Shown: piece by piece, positions 23,366 through 32,465 of the stretch | Numbering within the stretch: position 1 is the first letter of the stretch | How the letters are laid out: each line of letters opens with the position of its first letter | Source of the DNA: Ruminiclostridium sp. | GTDB taxonomy: Bacteria; Bacillota; Clostridia; Oscillospirales; Ruminococcaceae | Assembly: GCA_017635675.1 (NCBI GenBank) | Contig: JAGBLA010000090.1 | Span: 1-46,995 of the forward strand | Direction: 5' to 3' | DNA length: 46,995 nucleotides | The notes under the pieces: model-generated | Database searches by the model: none | What the model saw: only the letters and a program-made list of their open reading frames with translations | What the model was told of the DNA's origin: nothing | Translations under genes and position numbers: made by a program

Positions 23366-23985
23366 TACGCAACACCCAGCTTTCCGAGCAAGTGATCAAG
23401 AGAATCTATTGTCGGGAGAAGCAGCATCTTGGACTGTATGCTCGTGCTGTCGATGACCATGTTGTTGTCGATGAACAGAAGCTGGTCTCCCATTTCGCCC
23501 ATTTCTATCGCAGGAACGCTCATAATCGCGCCGAGCATATCTATCGTCATCACGGGCGGCTCAACGTCTATCGTCATTCCCGCAAGCTGGGAAATAGCGT
23601 TCACATAAGACCCTGCCATGATATTGCCCATTTCGTTGAGCGCGGACATCTCCGCCTCGTTGAGATTGAGGATATCCTGCGGAGCAGAACCGAAGAATGT
23701 CTCCACGATAAGGGCGATAAGGTTCTGCTCGAACAGGAACATTATCATTCCGTCAACATCACCGTTTATCCTGATAAGGATACCCGCGATTATCTTCTCT
23801 GCGCCGCCCACTTCTTCGATAGCGTCGTTGAAACCCAGCACCTTTACGCTCGGTACCTGGATATCTATCATTTTGCCGACCATGGACGAAAGAGCCGTGG
23901 TAGCATTGCCTGAGCCTATGTTTCCTACCTCTCTGAGGACGTCGATCTGCATATCGTTGAGGTCTTCATACTTTCCTATACTCAT
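23365..23985 (-). CDS. cheC: CheY-P phosphatase CheC
   Basis: CheC dephosphorylates CheY-P and binds CheD. The 206-residue protein has two intact (D/S)xxxExxN phosphatase motifs: Asp15-Glu19-Asn22 in DVLREVGN and Ser114-Glu118-Asn121 in SALNEMGN. The rest is the two-fold CheC/CheX-like repeat. It precedes cheD directly. CheA, CheW, CheB and CheR are not in this window, so the receptor-kinase part of the pathway must be elsewhere. Confidence 0.95.
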   Translation of the reverse strand: MSIGKYEDLNDMQIDVLREVGNIGSGNATTALSSMVGKMIDIQVPSVKVLGFNDAIEEVGGAEKIIAGILIRINGDVDGMIMFLFEQNLIALIVETFFGSAPQDILNLNEAEMSALNEMGNIMAGSYVNAISQLAGMTIDVEPPVMTIDMLGAIMSVPAIEMGEMGDQLLFIDNNMVIDSTSIQSKMLLLPTIDSLDHLLGKLGVA

Positions 23986-24021
23986 TATTACTCTGTTTCC
24001 TTTCCGTTATTGTTGATTTGG

Positions 24022-24846
24022 TCATCTGAGGGTATTTGCTATATTCATCAGCTCGTCAGAAGTCGTGACGACTCTCGCGTTCAGCTGATATGATCTCTGG
24101 GTCTCGATAAGGTGCACCATTTCCGCCGCAAGGTCAACGGTCGAAAGCTCAAGCGCGCCGCGGAGCAGGTTCCTGTCCTCGTCCGCCACTGCCACAGGCT
24201 CTCCCGAACGCGGAGTTACCACGAAGTGGTTGTCCTCACCCTGGTCGAGCCCCCAGTTATTGGGAACATCGAACAGCCCTATCATTTCCGTGAGCGCCTC
24301 ATAATCCACGATGTTCGTGGTGCCGTTGTCACGGACTGTATTGATATCCTCTCTGCCCGCGGCATCGGGGATAGTGCCGTTTCCTGTCTCGTCCTCCTTC
24401 GTGAGCGAGCCGCCGTTTGTCCGGAACGGTACCACTATGTGGTTGCCGTCATTGTCGAGCACGAACTCTCCGCGCCCGTTCACAAGCTCCCAGTGGTCAT
24501 CTACCTGAGTTATGCGGAACGCGCCCTCACGGGTGAGGTATGTGTCGCCGCGCTCGTCTCTTACCATGAAGAAGCTCTCGCCCGCGATCGCGAAATCGAA
24601 CTGCTGCTCCGACATCACGAAACCGCCCTGTTCCCACATGAAGTCCGTCTTCATGACGAACTGTCCGTGTCCTGTCTGCCACTCGGGCTCAGTCCTGCGG
24701 TACACCTCATAGAGGCAGTCCGCGAAGCTCGGGCGGAGCGACTTATAGCCTACGGTATTAACGTTGGCGATGTTGTGGGAATAGATGTTCATTCCCTCCT
24801 GCTGGGCTATCATGCCCGAAGCGCCCGTATAAAACGATATATTCAT
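24022..24846 (-). CDS. Flagellar hook-basal body protein, FlgG/FlgF family (second of two)
   Basis: A 274-residue axial protein of the rod/hook family. The N-terminal signature SHNIANVNTVGYKS and the C-terminal helix ALTEMI...AAEMVHLIETQRSYQLNARVVTTSDELMNIANTL are the two halves of the coiled-coil D0 domain that all rod and hook proteins share. Length and position after flgF-like 24864-25601 fit the distal rod protein FlgG (FlhP of B. subtilis). It carries no signal peptide because it is exported by the flagellar type III system. The exact FlgF/FlgG assignment is uncertain. Confidence 0.88.
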   Translation of the reverse strand: MNISFYTGASGMIAQQEGMNIYSHNIANVNTVGYKSLRPSFADCLYEVYRRTEPEWQTGHGQFVMKTDFMWEQGGFVMSEQQFDFAIAGESFFMVRDERGDTYLTREGAFRITQVDDHWELVNGRGEFVLDNDGNHIVVPFRTNGGSLTKEDETGNGTIPDAAGREDINTVRDNGTTNIVDYEALTEMIGLFDVPNNWGLDQGEDNHFVVTPRSGEPVAVADEDRNLLRGALELSTVDLAAEMVHLIETQRSYQLNARVVTTSDELMNIANTLR

Positions 24847-24863
24847 GCGTTACTCCTTACCCG

Positions 24864-25601
24864 TCACGTTACCGAGGCTATTTCCTGCGCCTTGGTGTTT
24901 ATCTGGTCGAGCTGCTTTAAGATCTGGCTGTTTGCCTGATAAAGCCTGTGCTGCTCCATCATCTGGGTTATCTCTTTGTTGCCGTCAACGTTCGAGTGCT
25001 CCCACGCGCCCTGGATTATGTCAAAGCGCTCGCCCTCGGGAAGCTGGGCGTTGCCGTTGTAGAGCATCAGATTGTTGCCGAGCTTGTCAACGTCCGCGTC
25101 AGGCGGGATATATGTCAGCAGCAGCTGATCCACCTGTTCGTTGTCTATGTATATCGAGCCGTCATTGCGTATCTCGAAATCGTCTGTGCCGAGACGGATA
25201 TCACCGTTCCTGCCCTGCACTCGCCCCGATTTGCCGAGTATCAGATATCCGTCGCCGTCAAGCTCCCACTGTCCGTTGCGGGTCTGGTAAACGTTTCCGT
25301 TGTCGGTGCGGATATTGAAATACACGTTGCCGTATATCGCCACATCGAAATTGCTGTCGGTATATGTGAAGTTGCTCTGTTCGAGGTTGGTCTTTGAAAC
25401 GTCGGCGTAGGTCTGGAGAAGATGCCCCGAGGTCTCACGGCGCTCATTCACCAGCACGAGCTCGTCAAGGAACGTGTTCGTGATTATCTCGTCCTTGCGG
25501 TAGCCTGCGGTATTGACGTTCACTATATTGTTTCCGATACAGTCAAGCTGTCTCTGTCTTACTATCATGCCTTGGGCGGCATTGTAAAAACCTCTGAGCA
25601 T
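24864..25601 (-). CDS. Flagellar hook-basal body protein, FlgF/FlgG family (first of two)
   Basis: A 245-residue rod-family protein. MLRGFYNAAQGMIVRQRQLDCIGNNIVNVNTAGYRKDE is the N-terminal rod signature and HSNVDGNKEITQMMEQHRLYQANSQILKQLDQINTKAQEIAS the C-terminal one. The central part has FDVAIYGNVYFNI and the TRNGQWELDGDGYLI turn of this family. It is 17 bp upstream of the second rod gene and follows fliA by 13 bp, the same order as sigD-linked flhO-flhP in other Firmicutes, and so is probably the FlgF/FlhO counterpart. Confidence 0.86.
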   Translation of the reverse strand: MLRGFYNAAQGMIVRQRQLDCIGNNIVNVNTAGYRKDEIITNTFLDELVLVNERRETSGHLLQTYADVSKTNLEQSNFTYTDSNFDVAIYGNVYFNIRTDNGNVYQTRNGQWELDGDGYLILGKSGRVQGRNGDIRLGTDDFEIRNDGSIYIDNEQVDQLLLTYIPPDADVDKLGNNLMLYNGNAQLPEGERFDIIQGAWEHSNVDGNKEITQMMEQHRLYQANSQILKQLDQINTKAQEIASVT

Positions 25602-25614
25602 TGGTTATCAGCTC

Positions 25615-26355
25615 CTATTTCTGCATATAGTCTGTGAGTGCGCGCTTTAAGTAGAGTATCGCCTTTGAATGTATCTGGCAGACCCTCGACTCGGTTATGC
25701 CGAGTACCCGCGCTATCTCCGAAAACTTTATTTTCTCGTAGTAGTACAGCGTGACCACCTGTCTTGCCTTCGGAGTGAGCTCCGTTATCGCCTTGGCGAT
25801 CATCTGCTTTAATTCCTTTTCATACAGCGCCTTGTCGGCAAGGTCGCCGCCCTCCATTATATCGAAGTTGTCCTCGTACAGGAGCTCCTCAAAGGACAGC
25901 GTGACCGCGCTTGCGGACTCTGCCATCTGCTTTTCGAGCTTCTCCATTGAAAGTCCGAGATGCTCGGCGAGCTCGGCGTTCTTCGGGTGTCGTCCGAGCT
26001 TGTTGAAAAGCTCGTTATATGCCGTGTCAAGCTCTCTTCCGAAAGCGCGCACCTGTCTCGGCACCCAGTCCTGCTTGCGCACGAAATCCACTATCGCGCC
26101 TTTTATCTTGATGTTCGCGTAGGTCTCGAACTTTACTCCCCTGTCGAGGTCGAAGGTGTCTATCGCCGACATCAGCGCGAGGACTCCCTCGTTGATTATG
26201 TCATCGGTCGTCGCATATTTTATGTAAACGTTTCGGAGCGACAGCGCTATTACGCGCACAAGCTCAAGATAACGCATTACTATGTCATTTCTCAGGTTGA
26301 TGTCGCCTGTTTCACGGTATTCGCGTATCGCCTGAGCGGTATCCTTTTCCGCCAC
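25615..26355 (-). CDS. fliA: Flagellar sigma factor, FliA/SigD (sigma-28) family
   Basis: A 246-residue group 3 sigma factor that directs RNA polymerase to late flagellar promoters (TAAA-N15-GCCGATAT). Region 2 is at about 25-95 (RNDIVMRYLELVRVIALSL, DDIINEGVLALMSAIDTFDLDRGVKFETYANIKIKGAIVDFVRKQDWVPRQVR), region 3 at about 100-165, and region 4 with its helix-turn-helix at about 190-245 (LTPKARQVVTLYYYEKIKFSEIARVLGITESRVCQIHSKAI). The start is a GTG at 26355 with AAGGAGG about 10 nt upstream. FlgM, the anti-sigma factor, is not visible here. Two matching promoters exist in the window (8113-8139 and 21334-21360). Confidence 0.95.
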   Translation of the reverse strand: MAEKDTAQAIREYRETGDINLRNDIVMRYLELVRVIALSLRNVYIKYATTDDIINEGVLALMSAIDTFDLDRGVKFETYANIKIKGAIVDFVRKQDWVPRQVRAFGRELDTAYNELFNKLGRHPKNAELAEHLGLSMEKLEKQMAESASAVTLSFEELLYEDNFDIMEGGDLADKALYEKELKQMIAKAITELTPKARQVVTLYYYEKIKFSEIARVLGITESRVCQIHSKAILYLKRALTDYMQK

Positions 26356-26393
26356 CTTAAGCCCGCCTCCTTTCGTGCGCTTCTATGCGGCTC

Positions 26394-28475
26394 TTACAGG
26401 GATATGCTGCCGACAGACTGTATCTGTGTGGTACTGTCTATCTCGCTGTACGAAAGCACAGTGATATTCTGTAAGAACTGGTCTATAAGCTTTTTGAAAT
26501 AGACCCTCACGATAGGCGAGGTAAGAATTATTACGTTCGGTATAACGTCCTTTATCTTGTTTACCTCTTCCGTTGTTCTGCCTACAATGCGCTGTATCGT
26601 GTCGGGATCCATGGACAGGTAGCTTCCCTGCTCCGACTTCTTCACGCTCGCCACTATCATATCCTCTATCCTCGGATCTATGGTGATGACGCGCAGTGAG
26701 TTTGCCTCGGCAAAGCGCCTTGTTATGGTGCGCTTGAGCGCCTGACGGATATACTCTACCGTGATGTCGATGTCCTTCATGTTCGCGGTGTGGTCGCTCA
26801 GCGTTTCGAGTATGGTCTCCATATCTCTTATCGGAACGCCCTCACGCAGCAGCATGGACAGCACCTTCTGCAGATAGCCGTAGGAAACGACGTTCGGAAC
26901 AAGATCCTCCACCATTGTCGCGTTGGTCTTCTTGAGGTTTTCCACCATGGTCTTGACGTCCTGACGGGTGAGTATCTCGGCGCAGTGGGTCTTTATGACC
27001 TCCGACAGGTGGGTTATCATCACCGATACAGGGTCGATGAGCGTATAGCCCGCCACGTCCGCGGCGACCTTCCTGTCCTCGCTTATCCACCTTGCGGGTA
27101 TGCCGAAGGCGGGCTCTATGGTGTCGATACCGTCAACGGGCGTGGTAACATCGCCGTTATCCAGCGCTAAGTAGTGATCCACGAGTATCTCGCCGCGCGC
27201 GACCTCCTCGCCCTTTATCTTGATTATGTACTGGTTCGGGTTGATATCGGGGTTATCCCTCATTCGCACGGAGGGTATTACCATGCCCATATCCATAGCG
27301 AACTGCTTTCTGAAGAGCACGACTCTCTCGATGAAGTTTCCGCCGCTTCGCTCGTCAACAAGGTGCAGGAGGCTGTAACCAAACTCCATTTCCACCTGCT
27401 CCACGCTCAGCAGCTTGAATACGTTGTCGATGTCGCGGTAGTAGTCCGTGTCCGTGGTCGGACGCTGTTCCTTCGACTCCTCTATCTGCTTTTCCACCGC
27501 GGCAGCTTCCGCTTCCGCAGTTGCGGCGGTCTTCCGCCGCCCCAGATAGATGCCGCCGTACAGCAGCGCCGCACCGAGGATAAGCAGTATCGGCTTCGGG
27601 AAGCCCGGCACCAGCATAAGCACCAGCATTACAGCGCCCGTGATGATGAATACCGTCGGGTTCTGGGTGAAGGAAGTCTTGACGTCCTCGTTGAAGCTGC
27701 CCTCGCTTGCGGTACGGGTAACTACCATACCTGTCGCGACCGAGATAAGCAGTGAGGGTATCTGTGAGCAAAGTCCGTCGCCTACGGTAGCGAGCGAGTA
27801 GGTGCTCATTACCGTGTTCACGTCCGCGCCGCCCACGATGCCTATGATAGCTCCGCCGATAAGGTTTATCAGCGATGTGATGATCGACATTATCGCGTCG
27901 CCCTTTACGAACTTCGTAGCACCGTCCATGGCTCCGAAGAAGTCCGCCTCACGCTGTACCTTCGCACGGCGTATCTTGGCTTCCTCGTCGGTTATTGCGC
28001 CGGTGTTGAGGTCGGCATCGATAGACATCTGCTTACCGGGCATAGCGTCGAGGGTAAATCTCGCCGCGACCTCGGATACACGCTCGGAGCCCTTGGTTAT
28101 TACCAGGAAATTCGCAAGGAATATAATAATAAAGATGATAAATCCGACTACGGGATCACCGCCCATTACGAACTCGCCGAAGGTCGCTATTACCGCCCCC
28201 GCCTGACCTGTGCTGAGTATGCCTCGGGTGGTCGAAACGTTGAGGGCGAGCCTGAAAACGGTGGTTATAAGAAGTATCGTCGGGAAGATCGAAAATTCGA
28301 GAGCTTCCTTTATATACATAGTAAGAAGCAGTATTACAAGTGAAAGTCCTATGTTCACGAGCAGCAGAAAATCGAGCAGCGCTCCGCCCATAATTCCGTT
28401 GAGCGGGATTATAAGGGCAAGTATGATGAAAATTACGAATACGGCAAACGTATTGCCAAGCATTCTTTTGACCAT
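26394..28475 (-). CDS. flhA: Flagellar type III export protein FlhA
   Basis: FlhA forms the nonameric export ring. The 693-residue length is standard. The N-terminal half holds about eight membrane helices with [50 protein letters not shown] and the FHIPEP-region [28 protein letters not shown] (here [15 protein letters not shown]). The C-terminal cytoplasmic domain starts near residue 335 and includes [26 protein letters not shown] and [10 protein letters not shown]. In many Firmicutes flhF and flhG follow flhA; here the next gene is fliA, only 38 bp away. Confidence 0.97.
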   Translation of the reverse strand: [693 protein letters not shown]

Positions 28476-28522
28476 TTAAACTTGCCGTACCTCCTTTGCC
28501 CGATACTGTATCTTCGCGTCCG

Positions 28523-29635
28523 TCAGTTATTGCGCCTTCTGTCACGCGCAGTCTGTGAGACTGTACCCATGATGCCTTTCGCGCTGTACATTTCCGAAAG
28601 CACCACCGCCACCGCGTTGAAGAGTTTCGACGGTATCTCCCGTCCGAGCTCGACCGTGTCATAAAGCTCTCTTGCGAGAGCGCGGTTCTCGGTGATATAT
28701 ACGTTGTGCTCCTCGGCTATCTTCACTATTCGGAGCGCCAGCGCGTCCATTCCCTTCGCGACTACCCTCGGCGCTGAATCGCTGGCAGCCGACTCTATAT
28801 CGTATTTCAGCGCCACCGCGTAGTGAGTAGGGTTTCTCACCACCACATCGGCACCCGGCACCTGCTCCATCATTCGCGCCTGTGCCATTTCGCGCTGTTT
28901 CTGTTTTATCTTGCCTTTTATCTGGGGGTCTCCCTCCATCTGCTTATACTCGTCCTTGACCTCCTGCTTGGACATTTTGAGGTTCTTCTCAAACTGCCAC
29001 CACTGGAAGATGAAATCTCCCGCCGCAACAAAGACGAATATTATACAGAGTATCATGATGATCGTGAATATCGTATTCGCGATATACACCACGGCATATA
29101 TCGGCTCGGTATCCACAAGGCTCACTATCTCGGTCATTCTGCTCTCTATCTGACCATAGACCACCACGATTATCGCGCTCAGCTCTATAAGTCCCTTGAT
29201 GATGCCTACCACAGCCTGTGCCGAGAACATATTCTTTATGCCGTTCAGAGGGTTGAGCTTTGAAAACTTGGGTTTGAGCGGCTTCATGGTGAACAGTCCG
29301 CGGGTCTGAGCCATTACGGATATGACCACGATGAACGCCACTATCACGCACAGCGGCATGACTATCATCACACAGTCAAGTATCACATTCAGAAATACCG
29401 ACGTATAGGTGCTGAACTCGTTTATAAAATCTCCGCCGACTGCTTCGACGCCCTCTCTCACGACCTTCGTGAGCTGTAAGAATATATATGAACTCAGAAC
29501 AGCGAGCGCCGCGAACGTCCCGAGTATCGAGACTGCCGTGACTATCTCCTTGCTCTGAAGTACCTTGCCTTCCTTTTCTCTCGCGTCACGCCGCTTTTTC
29601 GGCGTGGCTTTTTCGGTTTTTTCATCACCCGGCAT
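28523..29635 (-). CDS. flhB: Flagellar export switch protein FlhB
   Basis: FlhB changes substrate specificity from rod/hook to filament proteins. The 370-residue protein begins with the typical EKTEKATPKKRRDAREKEGKVLQSKE, has four membrane helices (about 30-55, 85-108, 140-162 and 185-208), and a cytoplasmic domain with the autocleavage motif Asn268-Pro269-Thr270-His271 intact. It lies between fliR and flhA in the usual order. Confidence 0.96.
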   Translation of the reverse strand: MPGDEKTEKATPKKRRDAREKEGKVLQSKEIVTAVSILGTFAALAVLSSYIFLQLTKVVREGVEAVGGDFINEFSTYTSVFLNVILDCVMIVMPLCVIVAFIVVISVMAQTRGLFTMKPLKPKFSKLNPLNGIKNMFSAQAVVGIIKGLIELSAIIVVVYGQIESRMTEIVSLVDTEPIYAVVYIANTIFTIIMILCIIFVFVAAGDFIFQWWQFEKNLKMSKQEVKDEYKQMEGDPQIKGKIKQKQREMAQARMMEQVPGADVVVRNPTHYAVALKYDIESAASDSAPRVVAKGMDALALRIVKIAEEHNVYITENRALARELYDTVELGREIPSKLFNAVAVVLSEMYSAKGIMGTVSQTARDRRRNN

Positions 29636-29665
29636 ACTGTGTCGTCACCGTCCGTTCCTGACCGG

Positions 29666-30451
29666 TCATGCAAAGTGCTCCGCTGCGGTAAACAAATTCT
29701 CCCACAGTATCCCGAACAGCTTCTCGACAAACTCCGACATCGGTCTCGCGGCGGCAAGCAGCGTAATGAAACCCATTATCAGCTTCAGATGAACATTCAG
29801 CACGAATATCTGTATCGTAGGCACAGCCTTCATTATGATACCCATGCACATCTCGATGATAAGCTCCACCGCCAGCACAGGCATCGCAAATTTCAAAGCA
29901 AGCTCCATGACCGTTCCCATATACATGACCACCACACGTGCAAGATCTCTCGACACGTCGGTGAACTCATATCCTATGGGGATAGTCTGATATGACAGCG
30001 AAAACAGCTTGATATACGTCAGATGCCCGTTTGTCAGGAAGAAGTAGAGTATAAACAAATAATAGTAGTAGTTGCCGAATACCGGCATGGTCACGCCCGT
30101 TGCGGGGTCGTAAGCCTTCGCCATACCGAGTCCTATCTCGGTATCCATTATCTCGCCCGCGTACAGCAGCACCGTGATGATAAGGTTCGTGAAGAAACCG
30201 AACACAAGCCCCACAAGAAGCTCTTTGAGCAGCACGAACGCAAATCCGAGCGCTCCGCTGAACTCAGGCACAGCACTCGTGCCGAGCGAGCTCATCATCA
30301 CCACAGCGAACACCACAGACATGAAAGCCTTCATGTTGTTCGGGACGTTGTTCCTTGAGAATATGGGGTTGAATGTGAATATACCCGTTGTCCTGCAAAG
30401 AACGAAGATAAATCCTATAAAATCGTTATAAACGGTATCCCATACGAACAT
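29666..30451 (-). CDS. fliR: Flagellar export gate protein FliR
   Basis: A 261-residue protein with about six membrane helices. Segments FIFVLCRTTGIFTFNPIFSRNNVPNNMKAFMSVVFAVVM and KELLVGLVFGFFTNLIITVLLYAGEIMDTEIGLGMAKAYDP match the FliR signature. It forms the export gate with FliP and FliQ, encoded directly upstream. Confidence 0.95.
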   Translation of the reverse strand: MFVWDTVYNDFIGFIFVLCRTTGIFTFNPIFSRNNVPNNMKAFMSVVFAVVMMSSLGTSAVPEFSGALGFAFVLLKELLVGLVFGFFTNLIITVLLYAGEIMDTEIGLGMAKAYDPATGVTMPVFGNYYYYLFILYFFLTNGHLTYIKLFSLSYQTIPIGYEFTDVSRDLARVVVMYMGTVMELALKFAMPVLAVELIIEMCMGIIMKAVPTIQIFVLNVHLKLIMGFITLLAAARPMSEFVEKLFGILWENLFTAAEHFA

Positions 30452-30473
30452 TTCATGTCACTCCGCGATCGTG

Positions 30474-30743
30474 TTACAGTGTGACCCGCTGCATGAGATC
30501 AATTATATAATTGAAGAAATCTATAATGCTTGAGCACATCCATGGCCCCATAGCAAGAAGCGCAAGCGCCACTATTATCGCTTTCGGTGCGAAAGTAAGT
30601 GTCTGCTCATGCACCTGCGTTGCAGCCTGGAGTATCGCTATGATAAGTCCGACGAGCATCGCTATGAGAAGCGTCGGGACTGCGAGCTTGAACGCAAGCA
30701 TTATTGCTTCGGAAAATATTTCAAGTACAAGATCCTGTGACAT
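30474..30743 (-). CDS. fliQ: Flagellar export gate protein FliQ
   Basis: An 89-residue protein with two membrane helices (about 15-37 and 52-75) and the family core KLAVPTLLIAMLVGLIIAILQAATQVHEQTLTFAPKAI. Several copies surround FliP and FliR in the export gate. GGAGAG lies 8 nt before the ATG. Confidence 0.96.
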   Translation of the reverse strand: MSQDLVLEIFSEAIMLAFKLAVPTLLIAMLVGLIIAILQAATQVHEQTLTFAPKAIIVALALLAMGPWMCSSIIDFFNYIIDLMQRVTL

Positions 30744-30757
30744 AGTCTATCTCTCCG

Positions 30758-31726
30758 CTAAACATTGAACGACTGAACAAGCGTGCCTATGAGGAGCTGC
30801 CAGCCATCGACAAGCACGAACAGCATTATCTTGAAGGGCAGCGATATCATTGACGGAGGCAGCATCATCATACCCATTGCCATGAGTGTTGAGGATACTA
30901 CGATGTCTATGACAAGGAACGGTATGAACAGCATGAACCCCATCTGGAAAGCACGGGTAAGCTCGCTTAATATGAACGCGGGTATCACTGTTTCAAGCCC
31001 GAGCTGGTCTGTGAAGTCCGTAAGCTCCTCGGCAGTCTCGTTGAGGTTCACGGGAGTCTTGTCCGCGATATCCTCAATGGGTTCGAGCGGCTCGATGAAC
31101 GGTCTTTCCGTCTCCGCGGGCTGTTCGTTCTCCTCCGTGCGCTGCTGTGCCTCATACACCGCCGCGCCTTTGAGGTCGAGGAAGAACTGCATATTCGAGC
31201 GGGAAGTATTCTTCAGCATGAATACTTTCAGCGTGTCCCCCGCGCGTCCGAGCATCTCGTTTATCTCGATCTCTCCTGCCGCATAGGGCTGATAAGCGTT
31301 CTCGTTTATCTCGGTAAAGGTCGGCCACATTATGAATACCGTGAGAAACAACGAAAGACCCATTAATACCGAGTTAGGCGGGATCGACTGGGTCTGCATG
31401 GCGTTCCTCAGAAAGCTGAACACGATAACTATTCTTGTAAAGGACGTCACCATTACAAGAAAAGACGGTGCTATCGACAGGATAGTAATTATAAGAATTA
31501 CCTCAAGCGTCTGTGAACCGTCTATACCTATCAGTTCTTTTAAAAGCGACTCATCGACAGGCTCGGTGCCGGGGTTCTCCGAGAGCACCTCCGTTTCCGA
31601 ATCGGGGTCGGCGCTGAGAGCTGACGCAGTAACGCACAGCACTGCCGCAAGCAGCCCGGTCACGATCAAAGAAACGAAAAACCTTATGAACAAACCCCTG
31701 TTCTGTTTTATTGCTTCCTTAATCAT
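30758..31726 (-). CDS. fliP: Flagellar export gate protein FliP, with extra loop
   Basis: FliP is the pentameric core of the export gate. At 322 residues it is longer than usual (about 220-260). It begins with a hydrophobic segment at about 13-36, probably a signal sequence, then SPSFLVMVTSFTRIVIVFSFLRNAMQTQSIPPNSVLMGLSLFLT. Between that and the C-terminal part ILSELTRAFQMGFMLFIPFLVIDIVVSSTLMAMGMMMLPP there is an acidic, Pro/Glu-rich stretch of about 45 residues (EENEQPAETERPFIEPLEPIED and on) not found in typical FliP, in the part facing the outside. The gene overlaps fliO by 8 bp. Confidence 0.94.
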   Translation of the reverse strand: MIKEAIKQNRGLFIRFFVSLIVTGLLAAVLCVTASALSADPDSETEVLSENPGTEPVDESLLKELIGIDGSQTLEVILIITILSIAPSFLVMVTSFTRIVIVFSFLRNAMQTQSIPPNSVLMGLSLFLTVFIMWPTFTEINENAYQPYAAGEIEINEMLGRAGDTLKVFMLKNTSRSNMQFFLDLKGAAVYEAQQRTEENEQPAETERPFIEPLEPIEDIADKTPVNLNETAEELTDFTDQLGLETVIPAFILSELTRAFQMGFMLFIPFLVIDIVVSSTLMAMGMMMLPPSMISLPFKIMLFVLVDGWQLLIGTLVQSFNV

Positions 31727-32090
31727 CGCCGTTATCCTTCTCCGTGCCTTTTTTCCTTTTCATTACCTCGGCAAAGGCAGACGCGAAACTCATTCCGCTC
31801 TGCGTTTCGGGAGATGATGCAATTGCGCTGTATTCCTCCGGTGTCATGTCGATGTCCGCAAGCTTTTCGATATGCTGTCCTGTAACTCCGATAAGCATGA
31901 GCTTTCCCGCTACACTTACCACCACGAGCATACCTTCTCTCCCGAGAGAGATGCGGTCAACGACCTTCATGCGGTTTCCGTTCACATATCCGATACCCGT
32001 ATTAAGCTTCTTTGTCGCATAGACAAGTATGAAGAACAGTCCGAGTACCCCGACAAGTGAAAGTATGACCCAAAGAAAGTTGAGCCCCAT
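31719..32090 (-). CDS. fliO: FliO-like flagellar biosynthesis protein
   Basis: A 123-residue protein with one N-terminal membrane helix (about 4-25), followed by a small cytoplasmic domain with NRMKVVDRISLGREGMLVVVSVAGKLMLIGVTGQHIEKL, the FliO/FliZ pattern. It helps FliP assemble. It lies between cheY and fliP in the usual Firmicutes order. No strong ribosome binding site is visible; the start is 6 bp after the cheY stop, so coupling is likely. Confidence 0.88.
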   Translation of the reverse strand: MGLNFLWVILSLVGVLGLFFILVYATKKLNTGIGYVNGNRMKVVDRISLGREGMLVVVSVAGKLMLIGVTGQHIEKLADIDMTPEEYSAIASSPETQSGMSFASAFAEVMKRKKGTEKDNGDD

Positions 32091-32096
32091 GGGATA

Positions 32097-32459
32097 TCAG
32101 CCTAAGATCTTTGTAACTGTCGCGATAATTCTGTCGGGCTTGAACGGCTTTACGATGAAGTCAAGAGCGCCGAGCTTGATAGCCTCAACGACCATTGCTT
32201 CCTGTCCCATGGCGCTGCACATTACCACCTTAGCCTGCGGATTGATCTTCTTGATGTCCGCGAGAGCCTCGATACCTGTCTTGTTGGGCATGGTTATATC
32301 CATGATAACAAGGTCGGGCTTTTCAGCCTCGTAAGTCTGGCAAGCAATAGCTCCGTCCTGCGCTTCAAGGATATTGGTGTAACCGTTCTTGGTAAGAGTA
32401 TCCTTGATAAGCATTCTCATAAATGCCGCGTCATCCACCAGTAAAATCTTCTTGTCCAT
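32097..32459 (-). CDS. cheY: Chemotaxis response regulator CheY
   Basis: A 120-residue single receiver domain. The acidic pair Asp9/Asp10, phosphorylation site Asp54 (VIMDITMP), Ser82 (MCSAMGQE) and Lys104 (IVKPFKP) are all in place. CheY-P binds the N-terminus of FliM to switch rotation; CheC and FliY in this same operon carry the CheY-P phosphatase motifs. The gene lies between fliY and fliO, the Gram-positive arrangement. Confidence 0.97.
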   Translation of the reverse strand: MDKKILLVDDAAFMRMLIKDTLTKNGYTNILEAQDGAIACQTYEAEKPDLVIMDITMPNKTGIEALADIKKINPQAKVVMCSAMGQEAMVVEAIKLGALDFIVKPFKPDRIIATVTKILG

Positions 32460-32465
32460 ATCTCT

